Assembly (NCBI RefSeq): GCF_002440555.1
Contig: NZ_DJUR01000043.1
Location: 171,833 to 218,740 of the forward strand
DNA from: Aerococcus sp. UBA6277
GTDB taxonomy: Bacteria > Bacillota > Bacilli > Lactobacillales > Aerococcaceae
DNA: 46,908 nucleotides
Direction of reading: 5' to 3'
The notes below the pieces were generated by a model, which worked only from the letters and a program-made list of their open reading frames with translations, had not been told where the DNA came from and did not search any database. Every line of letters begins with the position of its first letter. The first letter of the stretch is position 1. The position numbers and the translations under genes were made by a program. Positions 26,828 to 35,230 of this stretch are shown here, one piece after another.

Positions 26828-27400
26828 CTATTGAATGGTGATGGATAAAGTGAACGGTGTATTATCACTATCGTTATCTAGGTTGAAATTATCCTCACCG
26901 GGATTGATGATAAAGTCGCGGGCCTTGTTGACCCACACACCTAGTGGGTGGTTGGTTGTAAATGGATCAATTGTGATAATGATATCTGTTGTTTCTACTG
27001 CTTCTAAGTAGCTTTTCTTGAATCCAACTAACCGCATTGGTGGTTGCCTGTCGACTGGGATAGCTACATAAACTTATAGCAATTCCGCACCGTCGTCGAC
27101 ACCTGGGTGACATTCTTAGTGACCGTAGAAAATGGTTTCTTCATCGCAAGCTGGGTAAGTTATTGGGACTTTACCAGATGGACTAGCCAGGGCAAATACT
27201 AAGTCAGCAACCAGTGGCCGTCTTCATGTCTGCCCCTTCTGGGACTACTAATCTGGCCATGATAATAAATATTTGCTTCTTAACCACTTCTTTAGCGTCT
27301 GCTAAATTGCTTAAATCACCCACTATCAGCTAGTTCTTAATGTTTGCATTTGCTCTTAGCTGCCTCTATATTAGCAAGTGAACAGTAGCTGTAACCAGTG
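26828..27400 (-). pseudogene. Decayed glycoside hydrolase family 3 gene (beta-glucosidase), C-terminal part
   Basis: The last 69 codons (26828-27037) read as the fibronectin-III-like end of GH3 enzymes (GFKKSYLEAVETTD, TIDPFTTNHPLGVW, SDNTPFTLSITI). Upstream, the same strand carries GH3-like pieces such as FALASPSGKVPITYPA and GVDDGAELL-stop-VYVAIPVDRQPP, broken by TAA and TAG codons and frame changes. The catalytic N-terminal half is missing. It is a remnant of beta-glucoside use, now cut off by the neighbouring hydrolase. Confidence 0.72.
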
Positions 27401-27421
27401 ATTGAATGCGAGGAAGTGCCA

Positions 27422-28164
27422 TTGAAAACAACCATTAGAAGACGACAAATTGGCGAGATACCTTTGCTTGAAGTCGTCCCTTTAGACCAGCGAAATGCCC
27501 CATTACCCTTGATTGTCTACTATCACGGCTGGCAATCCAATAAGGAACTGAATTTGACCCAGGCCGAAAGTTGGCCCAAGTAGGTTTTCGGGTCCTCTTA
27601 CCAGACGCTATGAACCATGGTCGTCGCAAGCAAGCTATATCTGCCATCCCGTCATTGACTTTTTGGCAAAGTATCCAATCTAATTTATTTGAATTCGGGG
27701 CTATTATCCAACATTTCAAACGACTGGGTTTGGTCTTAGATGACCGGATCGGGATTGGTGGGACTTCTATGGGCGGGTTTACATCATCTGCTTTACTGAC
27801 CCACCATCCAGAAATTAAAGTAGCGTCTTGTATGATGGGTTCACCTACCCCTATCCAATACCGAGAGCGACTAATTGAACATGCCAGCAGATTATCTAAC
27901 CGGTTTGTTCCAGATGATTTAAGAGATTTGACGGCTTGGGTTGACCGGTATGATTTGTCCACCCAGGTTGACAGCTTAGCAGGCAGTCCTTTCTTCATTT
28001 GGCACGGCGAACGGGATTGGCGGGTCCCTTATGACCAGACTGTGGGGTTCGTAAAAGACAACAGCCACTTGGACAATATTATTTTTGTACACGAGGATGA
28101 AGACCATTTGGTTAGGACAAAAACAATGGATATGATGACGACATTCTTCTTAGGCCACTTATAG
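27422..28164 (+). pseudogene. Alpha/beta hydrolase (YitV-like esterase), one-base frameshift
   Basis: The likely start is TTG at 27422 after GAGGAAG. The first frame reads to a TAG at 27581-27583, while the continuation LAQVGFRVLLPDAMNHGRR lies in the next frame; a one-base deletion near 27572 (ESW where ESLAQ is expected) explains it. The rest has the nucleophile Ser in GIGGTSMGGFTS, Asp in WHGERDWRVP and His in HEDEDHLV, a full triad. Joined, it would be about 247 residues, normal for small prolyl-oligopeptidase-type esterases. It is either a recent pseudogene or a sequencing error. Confidence 0.75.
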
Positions 28165-28180
28165 GATTGCCAACATCACG

Positions 28181-28233
28181 AAAAAAGGACAACCTTTCCT
28201 AGCTGAGGTTAGCTAAGAGGGTTGCCCTTTTTC
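28181..28233. terminator. Bidirectional terminator between convergent genes
   Basis: AAAAAAGG-CAACC-T-TAGCT pairs with TTAGCTA-GGTTG-CCCTTTTT. A- and T-runs on both flanks allow it to stop the esterase and NADH oxidase transcripts. Confidence 0.85.
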
Positions 28234-28264
28234 AATGATTTAAAGTTTAATTTTTAGATTTTAA

Positions 28265-29602
28265 TTATTCAGCTTTTAACGCTGCTTTTGTGATGTAGTT
28301 GTATGGTTGGTTGAAGTGAGGTAAGAAGAACAAGTCTAATAATGCTAATTTATCGACTGTTAATTGTTCTTGCACTGCTAATGAGAACATGTGGATACCC
28401 ATTGATATATCATAGCGTGATACCATTTGCGCACCTACGATACGACGAGATTCTTCTTCGTATACAATACGCAATTTAACTTCGCCATTTTCTTCTGCTG
28501 GCATGAAGCTTGGTAGTTGTGTATCTTCGATGTCTGTGTAGTTCACTTTCAAGCCATTTTTCTCTGCTGCACGTACTGATAAACCAGTAGATACTAATTT
28601 CAAGCCAAAGATTTCGATACCGTTTGAACCTTGAATACCAGCACCTTCTACGTGATTACCTAAGATGTTTTGACCTGCAACGATACCTGAACGAACAGCG
28701 TTTGAAGCTAATGCAATATAAGCTGTGTCATTTACAGCGTTTGAGTAGTTAGTTGCACAGTCACCTACTGCATATACTGAGTCATCGTTTGTTTTGAATG
28801 TACGGTCTACTAAGTAAGCACCGTTAACGAATGTATCTAAGTGGTCTGCACCTAATCCAGCATTTGGACGGAAACCGATACAGTTGATGATAACATCAGC
28901 TTTGTATTCGCCGTTAGTCGTTTTAAGACCTGTTACTTTACCGTTTTCACCTAAGTATTCTTCAGCTAATTCACCAAAGTGAGTGTGAACGCCGTTAGCT
29001 CGTAGGTTTTCGTCCATTGCTACTGCGAAGTCTACATCGTAGTAGTTCATTAATGAATGTTCTTCAGCATCGAAGATGTGTACTTCTTTACCACGACGAG
29101 CTGCTGCTTCAGCGATTTCAACACCGATGTAACCAGCACCAATAACACATACAACGTTTGCGTCGTCTGCTGCTAAGGCTTTGTCAACTGCTTGACCTTC
29201 TTGGAATAATTTTAGGAAGTGTAATCCTTCTAAGTCGTTACCTGGTAATTTAGGTGCGATTGGAAGAGATCCAGTTGCTAAAACTAATTTGTCATAGTTT
29301 TCTTCTAATTTTTCACCTGATTTAGTTTCTGCGTATACAACTTTATTTTCAAAGTCGATTTCTTTTACTTCCGTTTCCAAAGATACTTTAGCACCTTTAG
29401 CTTCGAAATCTGCAGCATTTGTGTAGAATAACCCTTCGTAGCTATCGATTTGACGTCCTACCCACAATGCGGTCCCACAACCTAAGTATGATAAGTTTGA
29501 GTTACGGTCTATTAATGTAACTTCTACGTCTTGATCTGAATCTAATAATGTATTTGCTGCTGAGATACCTGCATGGTTAGTCCCTACTACTACAACTTTC
29601 AT
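28265..29602 (-). CDS. nox: NADH oxidase, water-forming type (pyridine nucleotide-disulfide reductase family)
   Basis: The 445-residue flavoprotein has an FAD motif at the start (VVVGTNHAGISAANTLL) with conserved His10, the redox Cys42 in SYLGCGTALWVG, ATGSLPIAPKLPG, a second nucleotide motif GAGYIGVEIAEAAARRG for NADH, and FAD-binding VYAVGDCA. The single redox Cys marks the NADH oxidase/peroxidase/CoA-disulfide reductase branch, and the pattern fits H2O-forming Nox. It regenerates NAD+ from oxygen in fermentative metabolism. It has a strong GAGGAGG site and its own promoter. A CoA-disulfide reductase role is the main alternative. Confidence 0.9.
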   Translation of the reverse strand: MKVVVVGTNHAGISAANTLLDSDQDVEVTLIDRNSNLSYLGCGTALWVGRQIDSYEGLFYTNAADFEAKGAKVSLETEVKEIDFENKVVYAETKSGEKLEENYDKLVLATGSLPIAPKLPGNDLEGLHFLKLFQEGQAVDKALAADDANVVCVIGAGYIGVEIAEAAARRGKEVHIFDAEEHSLMNYYDVDFAVAMDENLRANGVHTHFGELAEEYLGENGKVTGLKTTNGEYKADVIINCIGFRPNAGLGADHLDTFVNGAYLVDRTFKTNDDSVYAVGDCATNYSNAVNDTAYIALASNAVRSGIVAGQNILGNHVEGAGIQGSNGIEIFGLKLVSTGLSVRAAEKNGLKVNYTDIEDTQLPSFMPAEENGEVKLRIVYEEESRRIVGAQMVSRYDISMGIHMFSLAVQEQLTVDKLALLDLFFLPHFNQPYNYITKAALKAE

Positions 29603-29698
29603 TAAATGTTTCCTCCTCGATGTATATATCGTTTGCTCATTTATTTACAAGCTTAGAATAACACCATTTTTTTGGGATGACAAACCAAAGTTGTATAA

Positions 29699-29727
29699 TT
29701 TATAAAAGCTCACAAAGTCACTAGCAA
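29699..29727 (-). promoter_or_regulatory. Promoter of the NADH oxidase gene
   Basis: On the minus strand TTGCTA (29722-29727), a 17-base spacer and TATAAA (29699-29704) form a good housekeeping promoter, about 97 bases upstream of the ATG. TTGTGA- and TCACAAA-like pieces near it do not form a proper Rex operator. Between 29730 and 29904 I see no other feature. Confidence 0.6.
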
Positions 29728-29904
29728 GCAATTTTAAAAGAGAGTTTGTGAAAAACTTATTTAACCCCTTTATTTGTGGGTTGATTATTGCAATTTTTGT
29801 TATTTCACTAAAAATAATCTTTTCAACTTCAAATTCGTTATTTCACAAATCCAGGCATTTTTGTACATTTTTTGTATTTTTATTGGTTTTGAACCTATAC
29901 AAAT

Positions 29905-29940
29905 GAAAAAGACACTCACAATTAAGTGGCGTCTTTTCTT
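29905..29940 (-). terminator. Terminator of the AI-2E family gene
   Basis: On the minus strand AAAAGACGCCACT pairs with AGTGTCTTTTTC over an eight-base loop with one bulge, 77 bases after the stop codon. Confidence 0.7.
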
Positions 29941-30016
29941 TATATATCAACATTTACCGTATTTTCCACTTGTGAATGTGTCGCATGTGAAAAAGTTTGT
30001 GCATTTTCATACGATG

Positions 30017-31237
30017 TTACATCTTATCAATCTCTTCGTCTGTTAGATTTCGGTGGCGTAGACTCTCTAGGAACCGCACAACCGGTTCAACATCTTGTTC
30101 CCCTGCTTCTTGACGAACTTGCTCACGGTATTGGACATCAATCTTGATAATCTTATAGATAGAAGCTAGGACCGGCACCCCGATTAACATACCAGGAATA
30201 CCCATCAAGCCCCCACCAACAGTTACAGCGAACAGGACCCACATAGATGGTAGGCCAATTGAGTCCCCTACAACTCGTGGATAGATCAAGTCCCCTTCTA
30301 ATTGTTGGACAAAGAAAACGAAAATGAGATAAACCACAGCATAAGTTGGGTTTAAAGCGAGTAGGATCACGACGCCAACCGCACCCGATAGGAAGGCCCC
30401 AATAATTGGAATTAAAGCCATAACACCTTGCAGGACACCTAACATAGCCGCATAAGGAATTTGCAGAATGAACAATCCAGCTGTCACCAGAGCCCCTAAA
30501 ATGATGGCTTCGGTCACCATACCAGAAATAAATTTAGAAAATGTTTCATTGGCCACATGCGCCACATTCTCAATTAACTGCTGAATATCATCTCTGACAT
30601 AAACGGTCAGCAACCGGTCCACTTGCTTGCCCAATTTCTCCTTTGAAAAAAGAATATAAATGGCGAATAGGATACCCAAGAAAATGTTGGTTACTGCCCC
30701 AACAGAAGTGGTCAATACGGAAACAGAAGTGGTTGCGAGATTAGATGCTAAGCTATTAATCCCACTAGCTACACTAGAAAACATGCTGCCCCAGTCAATG
30801 TTGACTTGGTTGGCCAATTCATTGACTAAAGGTATTAATGCACCTTGACGGTTAAACCAATCTGTTAAGTTTTGAATCGTTTCAGGAATAGCATCAATTA
30901 AGGTCATGACTGCTGAAGCCAATTGTGGTACGACGATAACGACAGTCGCTGCAATGACTAAACAAATGATTAAGATTGCTAAAATAATAGCTACAGGTCG
31001 TCTAGATCCTTTTAGATATTTATTTTTGGCATTTGGATACAGGTACTTTTCAATCCAAGTCATCAATAGGTTTAGGACAAAGGCAATCATCCCACCTAAG
31101 ATTAAGGGAAAAATCACTGACCAAATCATAGAGACTATTTGGACAAGATATGACCAGTTGATGACGGCTAATATAAATACCGCAATCAATGCCAACCATT
31201 GAACCCCTTGTTTTGTTGGACCATTTAATTTTTTCAA
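30017..31237 (-). CDS. AI-2E (PerM/YdbI) family transporter
   Basis: The 406-residue polytopic protein starts at a TTG and has paired N-terminal helices (VQWLALIAVFILAVINW and MIWSVIFPLILGGMIAFVLNLL), a soluble middle segment and a C-terminal helical cluster with GVLQGVMALIPIIGAFLSG and the motif IYPRVVGDSIGLPSMWVLFAV, diagnostic of the family. Some members export autoinducer-2 or act as Na+/H+ antiporters; most are uncharacterised. It appears monocistronic. The ribosome site is weak (AGAGTTGAG). Confidence 0.87.
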   Translation of the reverse strand: MKKLNGPTKQGVQWLALIAVFILAVINWSYLVQIVSMIWSVIFPLILGGMIAFVLNLLMTWIEKYLYPNAKNKYLKGSRRPVAIILAILIICLVIAATVVIVVPQLASAVMTLIDAIPETIQNLTDWFNRQGALIPLVNELANQVNIDWGSMFSSVASGINSLASNLATTSVSVLTTSVGAVTNIFLGILFAIYILFSKEKLGKQVDRLLTVYVRDDIQQLIENVAHVANETFSKFISGMVTEAIILGALVTAGLFILQIPYAAMLGVLQGVMALIPIIGAFLSGAVGVVILLALNPTYAVVYLIFVFFVQQLEGDLIYPRVVGDSIGLPSMWVLFAVTVGGGLMGIPGMLIGVPVLASIYKIIKIDVQYREQVRQEAGEQDVEPVVRFLESLRHRNLTDEEIDKM

Positions 31238-31388
31238 TTAACTCAACTCTTTCTTTTCTTTTCTTTAATACATAGGAAGTGTGACTAACATCGCTAAGAA
31301 TTCACGCGTTGGACCAAACTCCGATATTATGACTGTTGGTAAACAAGAGTAGTCGTGATACTCACCACATAGTCTTATATATATTTTA

Positions 31389-31710
<322 letters not shown>

Positions 31711-31719
31711 CTTACTAGC

Positions 31720-31758
31720 AAAAAAGCTGGTCCTCATTTTTCTGAGAGCCAGCTTTTA
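31720..31758. terminator. Terminator downstream of the antiporter gene
   Basis: AAAAAGCTGG-TC-CTCA pairs with TGAG-AG-CCAGCTTTTATTTG. It follows the leftward antiporter gene by about 20 bases and is symmetrical enough to act both ways. Confidence 0.85.
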
Positions 31759-31777
31759 TTTGTTTTTATATCCTTAT

Positions 31778-32959
31778 TTATCGATCATCACGCAATAGTC
31801 GATTATGGGTTTGGTCGATTAAGACTGCGCCAAGCGGTGCGGTGACTAAGATGGCAACGACTGATATAGTTAAAATAATTTGACCACTTGGTAAGCCCAT
31901 CGCTAAGGGCACAGCGCCTATGGCAGCTTGTACTGTTGCTTTTGGAATGTAGGCAAAGACGGCGAATGCTTTTTCCTCTTTGTTTAATTGAGTGCCCAAA
32001 ACAGATAAAAGTACACCAAGTCCTCTAAATAGCAACAGCAAGAGCATTAACACTACTGCAAGGAGGCCTGAATCTTTGACGGATTCGATGGACATGCTGG
32101 CACCAACTAACACGAATAGGATAATTTCAAAGACTTGCCATAAATGATTAAACCCTACTTGAACAGATTTGGCTTGAACTGGATTGACGCGAAGCATCAT
32201 AAAGCCCATTGCCATCACAGCAAGTAAGGCTGAGAAGCCAATTGGTCCTGTCATGCCTTTTTCAACCCCATCAAATAACATGGCCATCCCAAAGGTTAAG
32301 ATGACTGGGTATCCACCTGATAATTGAAATTTTTCAATGGCTAGTGACAGTAGCCAACCTACTAATAATCCCCCAGCGATGCCTAATATGATAGAAGTTG
32401 GTATAGATATCATGCTTACCCAATGGAATTCACCGGTTTCAGCAAGGGCTGTTAAGGCAGTGAATATGATGATGACGAAGATATCATCCATAGAGGAACC
32501 CGCTAGAATCATTTGCGGTACCCCTTTTTTCTTACCATATCCCTTACCCATTAATTCTAACATGCGGGCAACGACAACGGCCGGTGATGTGGCCGCGATA
32601 ATAGTCCCTAAGATAGCTGCAGATAAGTATGACATCCCAAAGAATATTGGTGCCAGAATGATTGTCCCGATAATTTCTAGGGTAGCTGGTAGGCAGCTCA
32701 TCAAGACGGCTGGGCGCCCTACTTTCTTCAAGTCCTGCAAATCGATATTTAAACCCGCTCTAAGCAAGATGATCATTAAAGCAATCCGTCTTAAATCACT
32801 GGATATATCCAATGTACTTTGGTCAATTAGATTGAAAAATGACGGCCCCATGATTAAGCCAGCGATGATGTAGCCGATTAAACTAGGTAAATTCATCGCC
32901 CTCAACAAGCGCCCCAATAAATACCCCACAATAATGATAAAACCTAACGATAGTAACAT
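31778..32959 (-). CDS. Cation:proton antiporter (CPA family), under fluoride riboswitch control
   Basis: The 393-residue protein has about 12 membrane helices. The opening GYLLGRLLRAMNLPSLIGYI and GLIMGPSF, the LRAGLNIDL segment, ATSPAVVV and the SSMDDIFVIIIF motif with paired Asp are those of CPA2/NhaP-like exchangers. It lacks C-terminal TrkA-type domains. A GGAGGAAAT site precedes the ATG. The fluoride riboswitch in its leader implies a role in fluoride resistance, directly or by handling protons and sodium during HF stress; antiporters are a known minor class of genes under this switch. Transport of fluoride itself is not shown by the sequence. Confidence 0.88.
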   Translation of the reverse strand: MLLSLGFIIIVGYLLGRLLRAMNLPSLIGYIIAGLIMGPSFFNLIDQSTLDISSDLRRIALMIILLRAGLNIDLQDLKKVGRPAVLMSCLPATLEIIGTIILAPIFFGMSYLSAAILGTIIAATSPAVVVARMLELMGKGYGKKKGVPQMILAGSSMDDIFVIIIFTALTALAETGEFHWVSMISIPTSIILGIAGGLLVGWLLSLAIEKFQLSGGYPVILTFGMAMLFDGVEKGMTGPIGFSALLAVMAMGFMMLRVNPVQAKSVQVGFNHLWQVFEIILFVLVGASMSIESVKDSGLLAVVLMLLLLLFRGLGVLLSVLGTQLNKEEKAFAVFAYIPKATVQAAIGAVPLAMGLPSGQIILTISVVAILVTAPLGAVLIDQTHNRLLRDDR

Positions 32960-32982
32960 AATTTCCTCCTTTTTGCAGGCAC

Positions 32983-33097
32983 AAAAAAAGCTGATACGCC
33001 TGCAGTTTTACTTGCAGAAGTCATCAGCTTTTCAGCGGTTCGGTATGGGATGGCCTGAAATCACCATCTACTTGACCAGGGAGAACCTCATTCCCTC
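32983..33097 (-). promoter_or_regulatory. Fluoride (crcB-type) riboswitch with terminator
   Basis: Read leftward: AGGGAATGAGGTTCTCCCT (33078-33096) is the first stem-loop, and AACCGCTGAAAAGCTGATG then ACTTCTGC (33014-33040) is the second stem and 3-prime strand. GAGGT in the first loop can pair with ACTTC, giving the pseudoknot of this class. An extra hairpin (GATGG/CCATC) is inserted between the two parts. AAGCTGAT-ACTTCTGC pairs with GCAG-CGTATCAGCTT followed by T7, a terminator sharing bases with the aptamer. Fluoride binding should prevent the terminator and turn the antiporter on. Confidence 0.88.
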
Positions 33098-33112
33098 TTT
33101 TTATACTCCCTA

Positions 33113-33141
33113 AGCATACGCCTTTTTTCGGAAAAATACAA
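33113..33141 (-). promoter_or_regulatory. Promoter of the fluoride riboswitch-antiporter transcript
   Basis: On the minus strand TTGTAT (33136-33141), a 17-base spacer and TATGCT (33113-33118) lie just upstream of the aptamer, placing the start about 10 bases before its first stem. Confidence 0.55.
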
Positions 33142-33285
33142 GGTATAAAATACACGTATGATTATAGAAGACCATCGCCCTTCACATACCTATCATAGCC
33201 TTAAAAGCAGTGAAATCATCATATATACAAAAACTAATCGACCAGACATTTTCGCTTGTTATTAAAGAATTTGAGGTGTCTTTTC

Positions 33286-33314
33286 TTGCGATAGTTTTTA
33301 CGCGGGTGTATAGT
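33286..33314 (+). promoter_or_regulatory. Promoter of the phosphoglycerate mutase gene
   Basis: TTGCGA (33286-33291), a 17-base spacer and TATAGT (33309-33314) form a good promoter about 50 bases upstream of the ATG. Confidence 0.65.
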
Positions 33315-33365
33315 ATAGGTGAACCTAAAAGTAAAACGGCAGTACCCTTGAAAGGATGGAGAAAG

Positions 33366-34055
33366 ATGGCTAAATTAGTATTTATCCGCCACGGACAAAG
33401 TGAATTGAATTTACAAAATGTGTTTACCGGATGGTTAGATCCGGCTTTAAGTCCTCTGGGGGTGGAAGAAGCTAAGGCTGCCGGTTTAGCGCTTAAAGAA
33501 GAAGGGTTGATTTTTGATGTTGTACACACTTCCCTACTAGCACGTGCGATTCAAACAACTTTTTATACGCTAGATAATTTAGACCAACTTTACTTACCAG
33601 TCCACAAGAACTGGCGGTTAAACGAACGTCATTACGGCGCGCTTCAAGGTTTGAATAAGGCAGAAACGGCCGCTATTCACGGTGAAGACCAAGTGCATAT
33701 CTGGCGCCGTTCTTATGATGTCCGTCCGCCTCAAGCCACTACCAATACTTTTGACCGTCGCTACCAAGACCTTGATATCGACCATTTATTAGCTGGCGAA
33801 AGTTTAAAAGACACTTTAAACCGGACCATGCCCTATTGGGAAGACCATATTGCAGCTGATTTAAAAGAAGGCAAAAATGTCCTTGTTGTCGCTCATGGTA
33901 ACAGTTTGCGGTCATTAACCAAATACTTGGAGGGTATTTCTGATGAAGATATTCCTAACTTAGAAATTGCAACCGGTGAACCCATTATTTATGACGTTGA
34001 CGAAAAGCTTCATATCTCAAACAAAAAAGTCTTAACGAAACACATCGCCAAATAA
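33366..34055 (+). CDS. gpmA: 2,3-bisphosphoglycerate-dependent phosphoglycerate mutase
   Basis: The start is the ATG at 33366, after GGATGGAG; an open frame extends upstream to 33210 through the promoter and is not used. The 229-residue product has the phospho-His motif IRHGQSELN (His9), LNERHYGALQGLNKAE, and the second catalytic His in VVAHGNSLRSL. It interconverts 3- and 2-phosphoglycerate in glycolysis. It has its own promoter and terminator. Confidence 0.95.
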   Translation: MAKLVFIRHGQSELNLQNVFTGWLDPALSPLGVEEAKAAGLALKEEGLIFDVVHTSLLARAIQTTFYTLDNLDQLYLPVHKNWRLNERHYGALQGLNKAETAAIHGEDQVHIWRRSYDVRPPQATTNTFDRRYQDLDIDHLLAGESLKDTLNRTMPYWEDHIAADLKEGKNVLVVAHGNSLRSLTKYLEGISDEDIPNLEIATGEPIIYDVDEKLHISNKKVLTKHIAK

Positions 34056-34075
34056 CATGTAATCACATGCAAATA

Positions 34076-34125
34076 AATAGCTTAGAAGTCTGGAACATTG
34101 TATTCCTCGACTTCTAAGCTATTTT
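34076..34125. terminator. Bidirectional terminator overlapping a stop codon
   Basis: AAATAGCTTAGAAGTC pairs perfectly with GACTTCTAAGCTATTTTTC across an 18-base loop. The right arm contains the TAG stop (34119-34121) of the convergent SRPBCC gene, so one hairpin ends both transcripts. Confidence 0.9.
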
Positions 34126-34619
34126 TCTTCTTTAAATTTTTTCTCTTTAAATTGTGCTTCATAAGCTTGCGTTAACTCAACCAATTCATCTGGCAATGGC
34201 CATTGTGGGGGTTGACCGTTCATGATTTGCACGAATACATTTAAGCAATTATGCCAACCGGTAGCCGTTTGCACTACCCAGGCAAGGTCTGAAAATGTAT
34301 GGTTAAAATGTAATTTAGCACCAGATTCCGTTTCAGTTATCTCCATGCGCATCACATCGCGACCATCTTCAATAAACTCAAAACCATCTTCAAGTGAAAA
34401 CTTAGTAATCACACCTTGGTAAAGATTCCCTTCGCCATCGTCAAATTTGATCAATCCGCCCACTTGGCCATCCATTTCCCCTGTTGCGAATGGATACCAT
34501 TTTGAAAAAATGATTGGATCAGTCAATGCGTTGAATACCGCCTCTTTTGACTGGTAAAAGTCCCTTTCAAAGTATAGTGTATACGAACTTTCGTTTTCAA
34601 TTAATTGCCCAAATAACAT
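34119..34619 (-). CDS. SRPBCC / AHSA1-like domain protein
   Basis: The 166-residue protein shows the START-like fold pattern of Aha1 C-terminal homologues: YTLYFERDFYQSKEAVFNAL, ALTDPIIFSKWYPF, GEMDGQVGG and the C-terminal GWHNCLNVF helix. Such proteins bind hydrophobic ligands; their role in bacteria is mostly unknown. Often they are encoded beside VOC-family (PhnB-like) genes, and here a broken VOC gene lies immediately upstream on the same strand. Confidence 0.82.
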   Translation of the reverse strand: MLFGQLIENESSYTLYFERDFYQSKEAVFNALTDPIIFSKWYPFATGEMDGQVGGLIKFDDGEGNLYQGVITKFSLEDGFEFIEDGRDVMRMEITETESGAKLHFNHTFSDLAWVVQTATGWHNCLNVFVQIMNGQPPQWPLPDELVELTQAYEAQFKEKKFKEEK

Positions 34620-34639
34620 CGTGTTTCCTTTCTCTTAGG

Positions 34640-35100
34640 CTAAATCTAATAGCCTTTGGATATCAATATTCTTATCTGCATCATGACTTGAATCTGTGCT
34701 GGATTTTGCTGTAACGCGCCAATATTTGCCGGTACAATTTGCCATGATAAACCATATCTATCTTTTACCCAACTATACTGCTTAGCTTCAGAAATAGCGG
34801 ATAGTTTTCACAGTAATAATCTATTCCATCCTGACTCTCGCAATTATGCATCAAAGATATCACTTCATTAAAACGGAAATATGGACCGCTATCCAAAGCA
34901 ATATAAGGTTGGTTATTTAAAATGAACTCGGCCGTAATAACTTTACCTAATATACTCTCAAAATGTTCAGCTAAACTGGCATCCGGATAGTATTCAATGC
35001 GCTAAATTTCTGAATTCGGAATCAAATATCTATAGAAGCGAACCGCCTCTTCACAATCGCCGTCACTAAATCATACACAAGGCGCAATACTCCTTATTGG
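34640..35100 (-). pseudogene. Broken VOC-family (PhnB-like) gene
   Basis: Leftward translation gives GDCEEAVRFYRYLIPNSEI, a TAG, then RIEYYPDASLAEHF, PYIALDSGPYFRFNEVISLM and GIDYYCENYP, a frame change, and WVKDRYGLSWQIVPANIGA with a tail of MMQIRI type. This is the PhnB/3-demethylubiquinone methyltransferase-like VOC family. The in-frame stop (about 35001-35003) and a frameshift near 34800 inactivate it. The start region is also degraded. Confidence 0.75.
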
Positions 35101-35192
35101 GTATTAATCAGTCATACGTCACTAATACCTATATAGTTTACCACAAGAAAGTGAAATTTCGAACAGTCTATCACAGTTAGGCCTATCCCTCA

Positions 35193-35230
35193 TAAAAAAA
35201 AGAATCCAGCTTCTACACTGAATCCTTTTT
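35193..35230 (-). terminator. Terminator overlapping the end of the symporter gene
   Basis: On the minus strand AAAAGGATTCAG pairs with CTGGATTCTTTT (two wobble pairs), followed by T8. The gene's stop codon lies in the hairpin. Confidence 0.7.

Noticed and set aside
27435..27998. Leftward 187-codon ORF
   Set aside because: It lies antisense to the esterase, whose catalytic motifs are clear, and has no ribosome site or family resemblance.
29660..29770. Rex operator upstream of the NADH oxidase gene
   Set aside because: TTGTGA- and TCACAAA-like half-sites exist but not as a proper palindrome with the usual spacing.
29774..30147. Rightward ORFs upstream of and overlapping the AI-2E gene
   Set aside because: They have no ribosome sites, low-complexity composition and run over a terminator and the end of a real gene.
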